Source of the DNA: Gonatopus flavifemur
Taxonomy: Eukaryota > Arthropoda > Insecta > Hymenoptera > Dryinidae
Direction of reading: 5' to 3'
DNA: 64,000 bases
Assembly: GCA_018340375.1 (NCBI GenBank)
Contig: JAFFJZ010000002.1
Location: forward strand, 50,178,001-50,242,000
Under the pieces are notes generated by a model. It saw nothing but the letters and a program-made list of their open reading frames with translations, ran no database searches and was not told the DNA's origin. Every line of letters starts with the position of its first letter. Within the stretch, counting starts at the first letter, position 1. Both the position numbers and the translations under genes were made by a program. Below are positions 11,029 to 23,050 of the stretch, in pieces.

Positions 11029-13006
11029 CCCATTTCGTCCCAAATATCCAATTTTTTTTCTTGACTCTCAAGGCTCTAACTTTTGATGAAAACAACTCCA
11101 AAAAAAATTATACCATAGCGATTCCGATAACTTAGAGTCTCTTCTTTCGAATGCCGTAACTCAAATTGACGTACGAATCGATGACAAAAAGTTATAACGA
11201 GTTTTTTGGAAAAAATTACAAAAATTTCGGCGGTTTTTTTTTTAAATTCGATATTTTCAGCATGCAAAAATATTGCTGGACCATTGTATCTAGCATAGAT
11301 CGTGTACTCAATGTCTGCTCTTTCAAACCCCGTTGGAATTTTTTGGGAATTCAAAATGGTGGCGTCAATATGGCCGTTAGAAAATTGAACAAATTTGGAG
11401 AAATCATATTATTCATGTTTCCGAGCCGATTTGGCCCTTTTGTATGCATTCCACGGTTTAAAATGTAGGATCTACTCATTTTCAGGTCCGTAAGTACCAT
11501 CATATTCTAGAATAAAGATGAAAAATAGCTCTTGATTACCATGAAATGCGAGGGAAGCTTATATATAGCGTTTTTAGCCGCCAACTTTATCTGACGTTGC
11601 CCAACTCCCGCCACATGGAGGTAAACGCTGATTGGGGAGTCTCTTGTTCTTCTTTTGTACTTTTTTTATTTTTTATATTTTTTTATTTAAATTTTTTTTC
11701 CAATTTTTTAAATATATTTTTTTCATTTTGCTTCATTTTTTTCTTCTCCTTGGGTTCAAGTTACATGAAGTGATCAGACAGTGGTTATGCAATATTTAGA
11801 TTATATATCTGAATATTGCCGTATCTGATCTTGAACGTATTGAGAGTATCATGTATTTTGAGGCCCCAAATCAATATTCCCATATTCCTATAATCAATAG
11901 GTGGAATTGTTTTTGTTTGATTATTGTTGCGCTTGTGTCACATGCATTTTACGTGAATGCAGGGCCGGATTCCCCAATAGGCCCGGATGCCCGGCATTTC
12001 CTGGCAATCAAGAGCTATTTTTCATATTTATTCTAGAACATGATGGTACTTACGGATCTAAAAATGAGTATATCCTACATTTTCAACCGTGAAATGGAAA
12101 CAAAACGGCCAAATCGGGTTGAAAACATGGATAATATGATTTCTCACAATTTTTCAATTTCCCAACGGCCATATTGACGCCGCCATTTTGAATTTCCAGA
12201 AAATTCCAACGGGGTTTGAAAGAGCAGACATTTAGTACACGATCTATGCTAGATACAATGGTCCAGCAATATTTTTGCAGGCTGAAAATATCGAGTTTGA
12301 TAAAAAAATCCGACGAAATTTTTGGCATTTTTTTCAAAAAACTCGTTATAACTTTTTGTCATCGATCCATACGTTAATTTAGGTAACAGCATTCGAAAGA
12401 AGAGACTCTAAGTTTCCGGAATCGCTATGGTATAATGTGTTTTTTCGAGTTGTTCACACCAAAAGATAAAGCCTTGAGCAACGTAAAATCAAATTGGTGG
12501 CTAAAAACGCGATATATAGGCTTCCCTCGCATTTTACGACCATAAAAACCCGTTGTTTATGTTTATTATAGGATATGATGATGCTTACGAGTCTAAGAAT
12601 GAGTATTTCCTACATTTCCAACCATGAAATAGGAATAAAACAGCCAAGTCAGGTCAAAATCATGAATAATATGATTTCTCAAAATTTTTTCCAATTTCTA
12701 ACGGCCATATTGACGCCGCCATTTTGAATTCCCAAAAAATTTCAACGGGGTTTGAAAGAGCAGACATTAAGTACACGGTCTATGCTAAATACAATGGTCC
12801 AGCAATATTTTTGCATGCTGAAAATATCAAATTAAAAAAACATCGACGAAATTTTTGTCATTTTTTTCAAAAAACTCGTTATAACTTTTTGTCATCGATT
12901 CGTACGTCAATTTGAGTTACGGCATTCGAAAGAAGAGACTCCAAGCTATCGGAATTGTTATGGTATAATTTTTTTTGGAGTTGTTGGACATTTGAGAAGA
13001 AATGGG
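11029..13006. mobile_element. piggyBac-like foldback element with TTAA duplication
   Basis: TTAA at 11025-11028 and 13007-13010 flanks ends CCCATTTCGTCCCAAAT and (inverted) CCCATTTCTTCTCAAAT. The arms run over 450 bp inward, with shared marks such as GAGTCTCTTCTTTCGAATG, AAAAAGTTATAACGAGTTTT and ATATGGCCGTTAG. The right arm is duplicated in tandem (period about 536 bp, copies near 12020-12545 and 12556-13006). TTAA plus CCC ends is the piggyBac signature. Open frames here (11166-11468, 12083-12337, 12724-12915) are readings of the arms, not genes. The centre has a T-rich tract at 11655-11755. Confidence 0.85.
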
Positions 13007-13420
13007 TTAACTAAACTCAGTCAACAAAATCAAGGCAGCGCTTCTGGCAGTGGTGCTACCATTCACTTATACAGTTAAAAATCTTCTGTACATATATGGC
13101 TTCATTTATGTACGGAAATAGGAGCGACTTGGTAGTATTTTTACTAGGAGCACTACTTGGTAGCGCTTCCTGATAATACTGGTAGCACTGAGGTAGTGCT
13201 GCGTTATAAATTGAATCATATATATGTTATGGTAGCATGCAGTCTCATGGTGATGGAAAAGCTACTACGTTGCTACCACTAGCACTGCTAGTAGCGGAAA
13301 CGTGAATTTGGAAGCACTTTGCTGGCTGGGAAGTATTTTTGCTCACGCAACTAAGAGATTTCTCTCAGTGCAGTATTACAGCTAGCCGTAACAGATTTCT
13401 GCTCGGGAATTAGAGAACTA

Positions 13421-13593
13421 CACTGAGAGAGAAAACTTTCGGGAAAAATAAAATATTTAGTTGAACAGTCGCAGCAAAATACTCACTTTGAATAAATCAA
13501 ATAAATATTTATTCAGAATATTTAATATTGTATAAAATATTTTGTTGATGAGAATGGATATTCAATTGATTCAATCAATTTTTTCTCTCAGTG
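13421..13593. mobile_element. Mariner-like MITE, TA duplication, ends CACTGAGAGAGAAAA
   Basis: TA at 13419-13420 and 13594-13595 flanks ends CACTGAGAGAGAAAA and (inverted) CACTGAGAGAAAAAA. The body of 173 bp has ATAAATATTT-type paired boxes. TA duplications with such ends are typical of Tc1/mariner-derived MITEs. Confidence 0.8.
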
Positions 13594-14306
13594 TACCAAT
13601 TTTCCTCTCTCAAATCCATTCTCCATACCTGAAATCTTACCATCCCAATCCTCCACCCTTAAAACTTTCATCTTCTGACCCTTGGAATCCTAAACCTCGA
13701 ATTCTGAACTCCTTAATCGAATCCTACAATCGAATTCTAATCCTCTGAATGTTCGTTCATCCTTAGAAGGAAAATGTTGATACAACTGACCTAAATCGCT
13801 CCGTAATGAACTCAAAACCACTCGAATAGACTTTCAAATGATTTATATTATCTTTTTACTTATATTGAATATACTCGATAACGTACATCATTCATTTATG
13901 CTGATTGCGGTAATCCTACCTCACCTACCTCATTTCAAATTCTCATTGTAACAGTCAATTCATTGAATACGCATATATATTTCCCTTTGGGATAAACGTT
14001 CATAATCATAATCATCTTCAAAAATTTGGACGTGAATTCCACTTGATGAGAACAGATCGATACAGAGTCCCGTACACAGTTGATAATTATGATCGCAGAT
14101 CACTGGGCCACAAACCTCACATGAATTGTGCCTACTGATAACGTGGGTCCAGCAATGGCGGTGAATAATCGGCTACGAAATTAATTATCGGCCTAATAAT
14201 TAGGTAGAATGATTTTGACTTGTGGCAAGAACTTGTAGTATCCAAACGTGGCCCATCAATGATGGATCCAAGGGCTGCATGTTGGCGATATTCATTTGCT
14301 TTATCA
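13594..14306. other. Unassigned DNA
   Basis: The 68-codon frame at 13542-13748 starts within the MITE and is rich in S, P and I; I do not believe it is coding. There is no repeat structure apart from a short ATCGGCC...GGCCTAATAATTAGG patch near 14170-14205. Confidence 0.4.
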
Positions 14307-14314
14307 GTGGGAAT

Positions 14315-14622
14315 TAGGGATCCTTTAATGAGGGATCGGACAATCAGTCACCATTAGTGCGATACTTCCGGTTTTTTCTATAGTTTAGTTAAGCATGCAT
14401 AGTGTATGTTATTTTATTGACATCATTTTTCTCAAATGTATTTACATGCTTTGTTCGAAGAATGTTTCAGATCCACCTAATTGTAAGTATTATACATGAA
14501 TAAGCTGACTTTGAATATGTATCTCGAATATTTTCATAAATATCAGTACCTATCCCACTAATGGCGGCCGACCAATCCGTAATCAGCAGTTGATTGTCCG
14601 ATCCCTCATTAAAGGATCCCTA
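14315..14622. mobile_element. hAT-type MITE, 8-bp duplication GTGGGAAT
   Basis: GTGGGAAT at 14307-14314 and 14623-14630 flanks an element whose ends TAGGGATCCTTTAATGAGGG match in inverted orientation over about 32 bases without mismatch. The body of 308 bp has no coding capacity. An 8-bp duplication supports hAT; the near-perfect ends suggest a fairly recent insertion. Confidence 0.92.
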
Positions 14623-14630
14623 GTGGGAAT

Positions 14631-15317
14631 CTGTTGTTTCAATCGTTGGAATATCCCGTGGAGTAGACCGAGGCGAATCGGATGACTTTTTTTTCAATGA
14701 ATAAAAATGATCGGAAGGAGGGTGTTTTCAGTGGGTCTGTGGATAAATTCCAATTGTATACATCTTTGATTTGAGATCTATGCAAAAAAAGGATATTCAA
14801 ATACATATTTCTTTGTTTTACTACAAAATAAACATGAAATGGCAAATATCCAATTCGCCCCAAAATCGGGGGCGAAGAGGATCATTAATAAAAATGGAAC
14901 GTATATTGACGCACAACGAATTCACACTTTGAAACTCTTTTTTGAACCCTAAATACCCAGATACCACACAGAATTCTGAATGAGTGCGTTCCGAATACCA
15001 ACAATTTCCGTAGACGTCTTTACGAATACCTGGAATCATCATACTGAGATCAAATAGAGTTCAGTTGTTATGCCCGTTAGAACAGTGAAAATAACAACTT
15101 CTATAGAAACACAAAATGAATACGTAACTCATCCGGAGGAGTTCTTAACGAACTGAATTATGAATTCCTATACCAATCTAAAGTGAATACAGATGTAAAT
15201 CATGTATGAATTCTTCTCCAGTTCAAAAATATTGAAAAAGGAGGATAAATCGGTTACAGGTTATGTTATACATAATTAAATATCATTATTTTCGAGTTAT
15301 TAATATGCAAACCCCCT
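14631..15317. other. Unassigned DNA with one CCCAGATA-type end
   Basis: Overlapping - strand frames at 14639-14863 and 14821-15042 have no recognisable family. At about 14957 CCCAGATACCACACAGAATT resembles an end of the CCCAGA(T/C)A element group found elsewhere in the window; its partner was not located. Confidence 0.3.
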
Positions 15318-15319
15318 TA

Positions 15320-15598
15320 CACGGAGAAAAAGGTATCTTGAAAAATCCCATAATTTATGGAGTTTTGGCGTTGGTCTAACCCGAGTCAAAATATTTACGT
15401 GAAGATACCTCTAAAAGTACCATAATGGCTGGGACTTTTATGAGGAAGGTATGATACTTCTTTATAAAAGTCCAAGAAATTATGGGACTTTTAAAGGTTC
15501 GTTCACGTAAATATTTTGACTCGGGTCAGACCAACGCCAAAAATCCATAAATTATGGTATTTTCCAAGATATCTGTTTTCTCAGTGTGTATAAAAGTG
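15320..15598. mobile_element. Foldback MITE, ends CACGGAGAAAAAGG, TA duplication
   Basis: TA (15318-15319, 15599-15600) flanks ends CACGGAGAAAAAGGTATCTT and (inverted) CACACTGAGAAAACAGATATCTT. Arms of over 100 bp follow (shared CCCATAATTTATGG, TTGGCGTTGGTC, CCGAGTCAAAATATTTACGT). Related to 42349-42589 through the CCCATAATTTAT boxes and end type, although the GACC/GTCT-containing inner arms differ. Confidence 0.85.
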
Positions 15599-15600
15599 TG

Positions 15601-16177
15601 TAATTTTGAGGGGTTTCAATGATTCATCCAATTATTTAGGAGAATTCAGCAATATTCAAAAAATATTGTAGGATATAACAAGGTTACCTGCTTGGTTAGA
15701 AATATCATGTATAATATCATCCGAGCAAATAAAAAAAGAAAAATATGTTCTTTATTCAAACTCTGCCTCTTGAAAAATTCATGTCATTTTGATCAAAACG
15801 CTCCATTTTTTCCCCAAAAAATTGGAGGCAAAAGTTATGAAAAATATTCGCAAATCTCCGTTTTTTGACGAAATGTTCATATTTCCTCCTAAATGGTCCG
15901 AATTTCTCCGCTAATCAGAAAAAGGGAATCGAGAAGTTTGCAATGTTTCGAATGCAACATATTCGAAAGAATTTGTGATTTTTTGTCGAAAGTTGAACAC
16001 TTTCTCACTAAATTTTGAAAGTAAATCATACCGATTTCCTTCGAATTTCTCCGAATTTCATCCATATATGTGCTCAATATATATTAGGGAATGTTCGGAG
16101 AGATTCTGGGAAATTTTCGGAAATTGAATGCAACTATTTCCACATCTTCTCAGAAGCAATTTAGAGAAATTCATATA
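15601..16177. other. Start of TCGGAGAA-rich repetitive region
   Basis: From about 15880 the sequence becomes rich in TTTCTCCG/CGGAGAA words on both strands, a diverged upstream part of the repeat that is clear from 16178 on. Nothing is recognised at 15601-15880. Confidence 0.4.
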
Positions 16178-17023
16178 AATTACTAGAATTGTTCAATCGA
16201 TCCGAGTATTCCGATTTTTTCCGAATTCCTCCGAAACCATGTAACAAATAGAGGGTTAAGTGGATTTCTAGGCATGATTTTTTGTCAGACTGAGGGAAAA
16301 TTCGGAGGAAATCGGATATTCGTTTGAAGATTTATCGACATGTATTTTTCAAGAAAATTCAGAGGAATTCGGATCACTCACCAACATTTGAACGCGTGAT
16401 GGATTATTCCCATTGTTTTCTAATGGCTATGAAAGAAAGTGGGAAGGACCTGCCTCTCCGAAGTTCTCCGAACTTTATCTATATTCAAATTTCCATACAT
16501 TGGAAAATTTTCGGAGGGAATCGGGGGGATTGTCAGAGGTTGAATATGTAGAACAGTTCCAATCCTCCCTCAGAAGTAGTTCGGAGAAATTTGGAAAAAT
16601 GATGTAAATTCTTCGAAGAAAGGAATTATTCTGATTTTTCTCGAATTTCTACAGGAACAGCTAGCATATGAAAGATTCACCGAATTTCTTGGCAAGTTTT
16701 TCTTGTTATACGCTGGGGGAAAGTTCGGAGGGAATCGGAAATATTTTTGAAAATTCATTGGCATGTATTTTTCGAGAAAATTCGAAGGAATTCGGATCAC
16801 TCACCGACATTTGAACGCGGAATGGATTATTCGGATTGTCTTCGAATGGCTACGAAAGCAGGTGGAAAGGACCTGCCTCTCCGAAGTTCTCCGAATTTTA
16901 TCTATATTCAAATTTCCATACATTAGGGAATTTTCGAAGAAAATCGGGGGGATTGTCAAAGGTTAAGTAGAACAGTTCCCATTCTCCCTCAGAAGTAGTT
17001 AGGAGAAATTCGGAAAAATATTC
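16178..17023. repeat. Two tandem copies of a 423-bp unit
   Basis: GGAATTCGGATCACTCACC occurs at 16364 and again at 16787. The surrounding sequence stays alignable for a whole unit (shared ATTTGAACGCG, GGACCTGCCTCTCCGAAGTT, CTATATTCAAATTTCCATAC, CTCAGAAGTAGTT), so the period is 423 bp. Both copies, and the flanks to about 17395, are built from CGGAGAAATTCGGA-like words. Copies differ by roughly one base in ten. The small open frames here do not survive between copies, which argues against coding. Confidence 0.85.
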
Positions 17024-17400
17024 TGATTATGGAATGAATTATGTTAAGAATATGAATAATTCGAAGAATACTGTAATCATTTCAGAAAGAATTCGTAGAA
17101 AATCTGAATTTTTTATTCAGAAAAATCATTTGAGGCGGAGTATTTCGGAGAAATTCGTGAATTCAATATGAAATTTAGAGAAAATCTGGATAAATCGGAG
17201 AAAATTTCGGAGTGAGTCGGGAAAGATTAGAGAAATATTTCGATCACGAAATAAATTACGTTGGACAAATGAATAATTCGGAGAAAAATGTGATCTTTCG
17301 AGGATCTCAATTTGGTATAAGATTCGGAGAAATTCCCGAACAAAATCGGAAAAAAACGGAGAAAATTCGGCGAAATATTTCCACCAGGAAAGCCTCTTAA
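17024..17400. repeat. Degenerate TCGGAGAAA-type minisatellite tail
   Basis: Words such as TCGGAGAAATTC, TTCGGAGTGAGTCGG and ACGGAGAAAATTCGG recur irregularly every 10-30 bases. The 62-codon frame at 17212-17400 is a reading of this low-complexity repeat. Confidence 0.6.
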
Positions 17401-17992
17401 AGCTGATAACCTATAACCAACTATAAAGTTGATAACCTATAAATTTCACTATGTTTCAGCACCACTTAGTGATCTCAATTTATTCATCAAGTGCAACTCT
17501 GGCAACATTCTCAGCTATTGAATATTAACAATTCCCAATCATTACCTGATTGTTTAAAAAGCACGTAGCAAAATTTCACCGATTTGTTCCCCATGCTTGA
17601 GCATCCTTATCTAACCTATAAAATTGCCTGGGCAAACAAACTTCTTTCATCTTTTCATCAATTCCTGTTTAATGATTACCCTAAATTATTCATAAAAACA
17701 CAAGTACTAATTATCGATATTCATCCCAAACAGACACGAAGATATCTTTTAGAATTATAGAAGATATCTTCCAAAAGTACAATAAGTCTTGAAGAAATTT
17801 CTAAAAGATATCTTTTCGTATTCGAAAAGATGTCTTATGCAACATGAATAGATTTCTAAAAGATGTCTCGGAGACTTCTCCAAGATATCTTTAAGAAGAA
17901 ATTAAGAAATCTAAAAGTGTTCTTCAAGATTTCTTAAAGATGTCTTGCAAAATTCATAAAAATGTCTTAGAAGAAGCTTGAATTTATTCACG

Positions 17993-18000
17993 AAAAAAAA
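17993..18000 (-). terminator. T8 run downstream of tRNA-like module 1
   Basis: Eight T on -, about 100 bases past the B-box. Runs of four or more T are the established Pol III termination signal; in AT-rich DNA the run could also be chance. Confidence 0.4.
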
Positions 18001-18093
18001 TTCTAACACCTCTTCTTTTTCCTTCTCCTCCCTCCCCCCATATTTGTCTTTGTCGCTCTCGCACTCCTATGAAGTTGACTTTATCTCAATCCT

Positions 18094-18165
18094 TGAGGTT
18101 GCGGGAATCGAACCCGCGCATCTTACGATGTACTTACGCTTCAGTGACCTGAGCTATAGAGACAG
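18094..18165 (-). ncRNA. tRNA-like Pol III module 1
   Basis: On - the A-box-like TATAGCTCAGGTCACTGAAG (about 18139-18158) is followed by the B-box GGGTTCGATTCCC (18103-18115), embedded in a perfect 5-bp T-stem GCGGG/CCCGC. No acceptor stem can be paired and the anticodon arm is not clean, so it is tRNA-derived, not a working tRNA. Downstream on - lies a T8 run (the complementary A8 is at 17993-18000), a potential Pol III terminator, predicting an RNA of about 170 nt. Transcription is inferred, not shown. Confidence 0.55.
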
Positions 18166-18775
18166 TTCGGTTTTGATGCTTATGATTGTCAATATAACAC
18201 AGTGGAATCGTGTCAGTGGTGTACATTTTCAGAGTAGAAGTGATCTTTTGAAAAAACTGTTATTATATAAACAAATGTTAGATAAGTTGGTCGTGGATAC
18301 CACAGATTCTTCCCAAATTATTTCTATCCCAACGTTATTGAAGAATAACTTATTAATGAGTATGAATGAGAATTTTTGTGAATTTACTTGAAGGCTGTAC
18401 ATAAAATTGAGCGTAAAAAGTTCAGTAATTTGTAAAATATTTGTGTCTTGAAGATTCGTTAATTCCAGTGCGGGTATTAAAAGGTTACAAAATCGTAATT
18501 TTCGCACAATTTGAAATCTCTTGGCATGTTTATAGATTTTTCAAGCTTTCGATTTGTGACCGAATTTATCACATGTGTAATTCGATTATAATTAAAGGCA
18601 CATTCCGAGTGTTATTCATATCAATTCATATGATCAGTTATTTATAACCTAAACCTGCTGACAATCTATCTTCTTAAACATATTTTGTTAAAGTCTTCCA
18701 GGAAAATATCTTTCAAACGCTTCTCAAAGATATCTTTAAGATATTTCGCATGGTCGTCTTGGAGATGTCTTGAAT

Positions 18776-19457
18776 CGAGACATCTTTTAGAAATCTTTCA
18801 CAAGATGTCTTTCCAACACGTCTGAAAGATATCTTTAAGAACTCTTCAAGAACGTTCTTGAAGATCTCTCAATTGAGTATTCTTTTAGATATCTTCAAGA
18901 ACTGCGTGCTGTGTGGGATGTTTTGTGGATATGGAACTTTTGAAAATATGTATTATTTACTTTACATAAAAAAATTCACTGAAATTGATGATAAATTCAA
19001 ATTATAGAACTTTATATGAACAACTTTGGATGAAAACAGAATTCTTCACGAATTCGTTCTAGAATTCATATTTATTGTCCTAACGGGCACTCTCATAGAA
19101 TACGTAATGGTTTTGTGACGAAGAGTTGAAAAACTACGATATGCATTCTTTGATAATTCTTTTAGGAAACGATGTATCCTAATTGAAATCTTTGTGAGAA
19201 GTCTTAAAAAACTTTCTAAAAAATACCGAAACGAATTCTATTGGGAATTGGGAATTCCAGTTTCAGAAACCACATTGAAACCGATAGGAAAAATGTTATC
19301 GTTTTCCATGGGAAATTTTTAGCAGGGACAAGACATCTTTTAGAAATCTTTTACAAGATGTCTTTCCAACACTTCTAGAAGATATCTTTAAGAACTCTCC
19401 AAGAAAGTTCTTAAAGATCTCTCGATTAAGCATTCTTTCACATATCTTCAAGAACTG
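18776..19457. repeat. Direct repeat (18776-18904 and 19328-19457)
   Basis: GAGACATCTTTTAGAAATCTTTCACAAGATGTCTTTCCAACAC-type sequence at 18776 is repeated with few changes at 19328, both ending near ATATCTTCAAGAACTG. The first copy is the right arm of the 17725-18917 element; the second is a free-standing arm, suggesting a second truncated copy of that family. The 420 bp between hold nothing I recognise. Confidence 0.75.
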
Positions 19458-19471
19458 AAATGTTAGTTGCA

Positions 19472-19834
19472 CTGAGAAAAAGGTTTTCTTCTGACAAATC
19501 AACGCATTTGGTTGAGCATTCTCAAGAAGTATCATTTCATACAAATAAGACATATTGATTATAACCAAACATTGTGTTGAGTCAAGAAATTCATATTTAT
19601 TAACTATAATCAAATCATTCATTTGATTCAAAGTGATTGAAGTTGATGTGAATGAATATGAATTCAGACCTATCGAATCATAATCGGTATGAAGTTGACT
19701 CAAAGAAATATGTGGTGTATTCAACAACTATGTGATAAAATGAATATCAGTAAATATTTCTTTGCTCGTATCCAAATATACGATTTATTTACTGTAAGCA
19801 AATCTGATTTGAGTCAACGAATCCTTTTTCTCAG
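19472..19834. mobile_element. TIR element, ends CTGAGAAAAAGG, TGCA flanks
   Basis: TGCA at 19468-19471 and 19835-19838 flanks perfect 12-bp inverted ends CTGAGAAAAAGG / CCTTTTTCTCAG. The 363-bp body has boxes such as TTTGATTC, AATCAxAT and ACTCAA on both arms. If the ends are instead read as CACTGAG, as in the related 13421 element, the flanks would be TG/CA, a mutated TA. The 143-codon - frame at 19296-19727 crosses the left end and is not a gene. Confidence 0.75.
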
Positions 19835-19838
19835 TGCA

Positions 19839-21240
19839 CCTGAGTAGAAATTGAAATCGGCCCATTCCAGGCCCTGTCCGGACTCAAGTCGGAATGGTCT
19901 GGGTACAGATAGGGCCTTGCATAGCCCAATTTACAATCGAAGAAGTTTCCACCTGGGATTCTCTTCTTGCGATATTCATTCAATTTGATAATATTCGCAA
20001 CAATTTATCATCTTTTCAAGGGTCCTAATTTCAGCACCTGCATTGGCTTCATCATGGGTACTCTACATAGGCCAAAGTTGGAAATTCTATGCAGACCCTG
20101 AAGATGAGTGCGTGACAATCCTGTCTAGGCCCTCCAAGGGTAACCGAAACAGGGCCTGGAATAAAATAAGGACGCCTAGTTTGGCCTAAACTTCTGCCAA
20201 GAATTAATTTCCACACGGGTTTCCACTGACTAACTTTTGACCCTTTTCCATCACTCTCCGGAGAATTTAACATTTAGGAGACAGAATAATTTCTCAGAAT
20301 GGTAGAAAAGTTCATTATTTCTGATGGAAAAACAATTCCATCACGAATAAAAGATGGAATTCACCACTGAAGTGAGGAAAAAGTCTCCATGATTTTCACA
20401 GTATAGCGATGGTAGCTATTTTTTGGCTGTGACAACAAAAACCTTCTCTATTTCTGGTTATCAAAATATCAAATACACGAAGCAGCTACGCCAGCTACTA
20501 AGTCGAATCATGTTTTTCCGTGTACATGTTATCTAGGTTACAATTAAGTCTACTATATTTTGTTTCTGTACACCGTATTGATACACCGAAACGTGAGAAT
20601 ACGCGATCATTCTTTTTCCTTTATTATAATCCAAATTACAAACGATAAGTGTAGTTTTAGAAACCGATCTTGACTGTACTGTTTCGATACGAGTTATAAT
20701 TAAATAGAGTGAATTTCTATCACAAGTAGTTGTTGTAATTAATGACACGTTGTGTTCCATGCAACGTGTAACGTAGTATAATGTTCTGTAACCGATTTCA
20801 ATTCCATTAAAGAAAGAAAAAAAGAGTAAAAGCCATTACTAGGCGTGGTTCTCGAAAGGGAGTGATGATAAGATTAACAAATGATGCTTTCGTACGTAGT
20901 AAATATCTCCTGTGAGAGTAAATTCGAGTTTATGTCAATCGTGTCGACGGTAGACTGAATGGGACATTGATTAATTATAATTGGTGAAATGTTACATTTC
21001 CAGCTTGGATAGTGGCGTGTATTTTTTCCTTGCGTAAGGTTGTAAAACCTATCAATTGCATACTTATTCGTGTACTAATGAATATTCGTGAGCCCAAATC
21101 AGTACATGCATGTTCATGTGTGGTGGAAAGTGCGAAACATGAAAATCGTTAAAATTGACAACAAAGAATGATGGTTATTTCCATACAAGTGGATACTCAT
21201 TGACCTGTTATCAAGTAAATATCCATACGGATAAGACCAT
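19839..21240. other. Sparse region with MITE remnants
   Basis: 20285-20402 is a diverged partial copy of the 2748-2988 element. 20403-20525 ends TGTTTTTCCGTGTA, the right end of an AGCTxTGACAGC-box MITE without a visible left end. Nothing is recognised in 19850-20280 or 20530-21240; the short - frames there show no family. Confidence 0.4.
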
Positions 21241-21975
21241 TCGCTCAGCAGCAGATAGTTTGCTATGTCAACTAATTATTCGCTGAAGCAGCGAAATTTT
21301 CAATACCTCATATATAGGAAAGCAAACAAATTCGAATGGATGAGTCAACAGTTTCTGTTCTTACAATTGAAACATCACTATCGTAGCTGATAAGATTGCT
21401 GTGATATCAAATAAATTACAAAAGGTGCCTAGCAAAATGAGATTTCACTGTCACGGAAGATTTTGTTTCTCCGTGCGGTAAATGCGAGTATATGTATATT
21501 CATACTAATTTAGTAATCGATTGTTCAAAGTGTTCCAAAACATTTGATAGATCTTTTTGAAAACTCTTGACGAAAAATCTGATACGTTGTATCATATGTC
21601 CATCGTTTGAGCACGGCGAGACAACAAATCCGCTGTGACAACGAAATGTTAATTTTTCTGGAGCAGCAAATTTGTTGCAATGACAGCAAACTATTTGTCA
21701 GCACAGCAATCTTGTTAGCTACAACAGCGATTCTTTGTTTGCTATTCTGTATGCAATACTGGAAATTTTACTAGTCCAGGGAAAAATTTGTTGCTTCAAT
21801 TGATCATGTTGCTCTCTCAGCATTCCAATCAGCTCTGGCAGCGAATATTTAGCTAATGCAGAAAAGAGATTTGCTATTTTATGTATAATACCTCGATTTG
21901 CCGCATCAGCCAATTCTTCTTCTTCTTCGTGAAGATTTTTTGTTTTCAACAAGATGAGAAGAATGATTTGAAACA
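21241..21975. repeat. Diverged MITE remnants with GCAGCAAA / TTTGCTGT boxes
   Basis: Boxes such as AGCAGCAGATAGTTTGCTA, TAGCTGATAAGATTGCTGTG, ACAGCAAACTATTTGTC and CAGCAATCTTGTTAGCTAC occur in both orientations over 700 bp. The same vocabulary defines the intact 55450-55800 element. One end-like TTTGTTTCTCCGTG lies near 21470. These are probably two old, partly deleted copies side by side. Confidence 0.5.
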
Positions 21976-23050
21976 TTCAACGCATGCATGGAACTTAGAT
22001 GTTATTGCCACAGTTCATGTGGAATAATGCTCCCATTTTGAATCGTAAATGAATTATGGAGTATAATTATCGCACTATCACCCTGGAACACAAACATTAT
22101 GCTATTCCTGATGTCAAAAACATCCACCACATCACGACAATGAACATGAATTTCATGGATATTCCCTCAATTACGTTTTAATCGATATCTAACACAGTTG
22201 GAAATAATTAACTTCGAGAACGAATCGAAACGAACATCATCATTTTGATATTGATTGAACCCTAAAAATATGTTCTATCGACATACACAAATATTCCGAT
22301 ACGTATAAAACACGTTAAATCGCCTATCCTTGAAAATATTTACTCAGTGTATTAATTATACAACATTAATTAAACTTTCTCATCGATCAGTAGTTACGAG
22401 GAAACCAGTGATTCATACTATCTTTTTTTCTCATCGACAATAGGAATATAAGGTGAATTATTTTCTCGAATAGAGGGAAAAATATCCATTTAGGAAGGGA
22501 AACAATTATTGATTTATTGATCCGTCCAACCAATATAATTTTATTCCGTCCTGATTAAGTTCTTGTCGAATCGAAATAACAAATTCTTCCCCGTGAATAA
22601 ATATAATAATAGTTTCGAGCCCTACTATTCACGATTTTTCGGATTTATTTTCTGTAGAGAATAAGAGTTTCACAAATACGTTATAACAGTTGGCACCATT
22701 TTTATGGCATGTAAGAATGTTCCTTGGGTTCTCTTTTGTACATATGAAAAGCGTTTATCGTTCAGTCGAGCAAACTAGAGAACAACAGGATTTATCATCA
22801 AGGTAACATTTGGAGTATATGTATAATTAATTATCTTCTTCACAAATACGTGAAGAACCTTTTGTTGAGGATGTGAAGTGCCTGTTACAATGGAATGATA
22901 AATGGGAGAATTTTCAAAAACTTGCAGCTTCAACAGAGTATTCTGAACCAATTTTGAGATAAAACTGTACAATATTTTGGGAATTAAGGAAGGATAAAAT
23001 ACATTTTTCAAATTCTCAAGTTCTTGACACTTTGATTGTAATTTGAAAGT
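21976..23050. other. Unassigned, apparently unique AT-rich DNA
   Basis: No repeat, RNA motif or convincing coding frame was found. A - frame at 22775-23011 (78 codons) shows no family. Confidence 0.4.

Larger units (their letters stand above)
10110..13370. mobile_element. Mariner-like TIR element carrying two nested insertions
   Basis: Left end CACTGAGAAAAATCACATAG and right end (inverted) CACTGAGAGAAATCTCTTAG share the CACTGAG cap and TTAGTTGC-type subterminal sequence. The element is interrupted by a small foldback (10416-10544) and by a TTAA element (11029-13006). The inference that both ends belong together rests on the subterminal match only. Confidence 0.4.
17725..18917. mobile_element. 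TIR element of the CCCAxACAGCAC group carrying a tRNA-like module
   Basis: Left end CCCAAACAGACACGAAGATA and inverted right end CCCACACAGCACGCAGTTCT, followed on both sides by GAAGATATC(T)TTTTAG-like boxes, mark an element of about 1.2 kb. Both flanks are dense in AAGATATCTT/AAGAxATCTT words (17745-17960 and 18700-18905). The centre holds a tRNA-like module on - (18094-18165). Open frame 17978-18391 (+) runs across that module and is not a gene. A copy of the 18776-18904 part is repeated at 19328-19457. Confidence 0.65.

Noticed and set aside
18094..18165. A functional tRNA gene
   Set aside because: A perfect T-arm and both boxes are present, but no acceptor stem pairs and the anticodon arm is malformed; the same holds for 35291-35372 and 43732-43803.
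17978..18391. 137-codon + frame as a possible gene
   Set aside because: It runs across a tRNA-like module and the AT-rich body of a TIR element, with a low-complexity Ser/Leu start.
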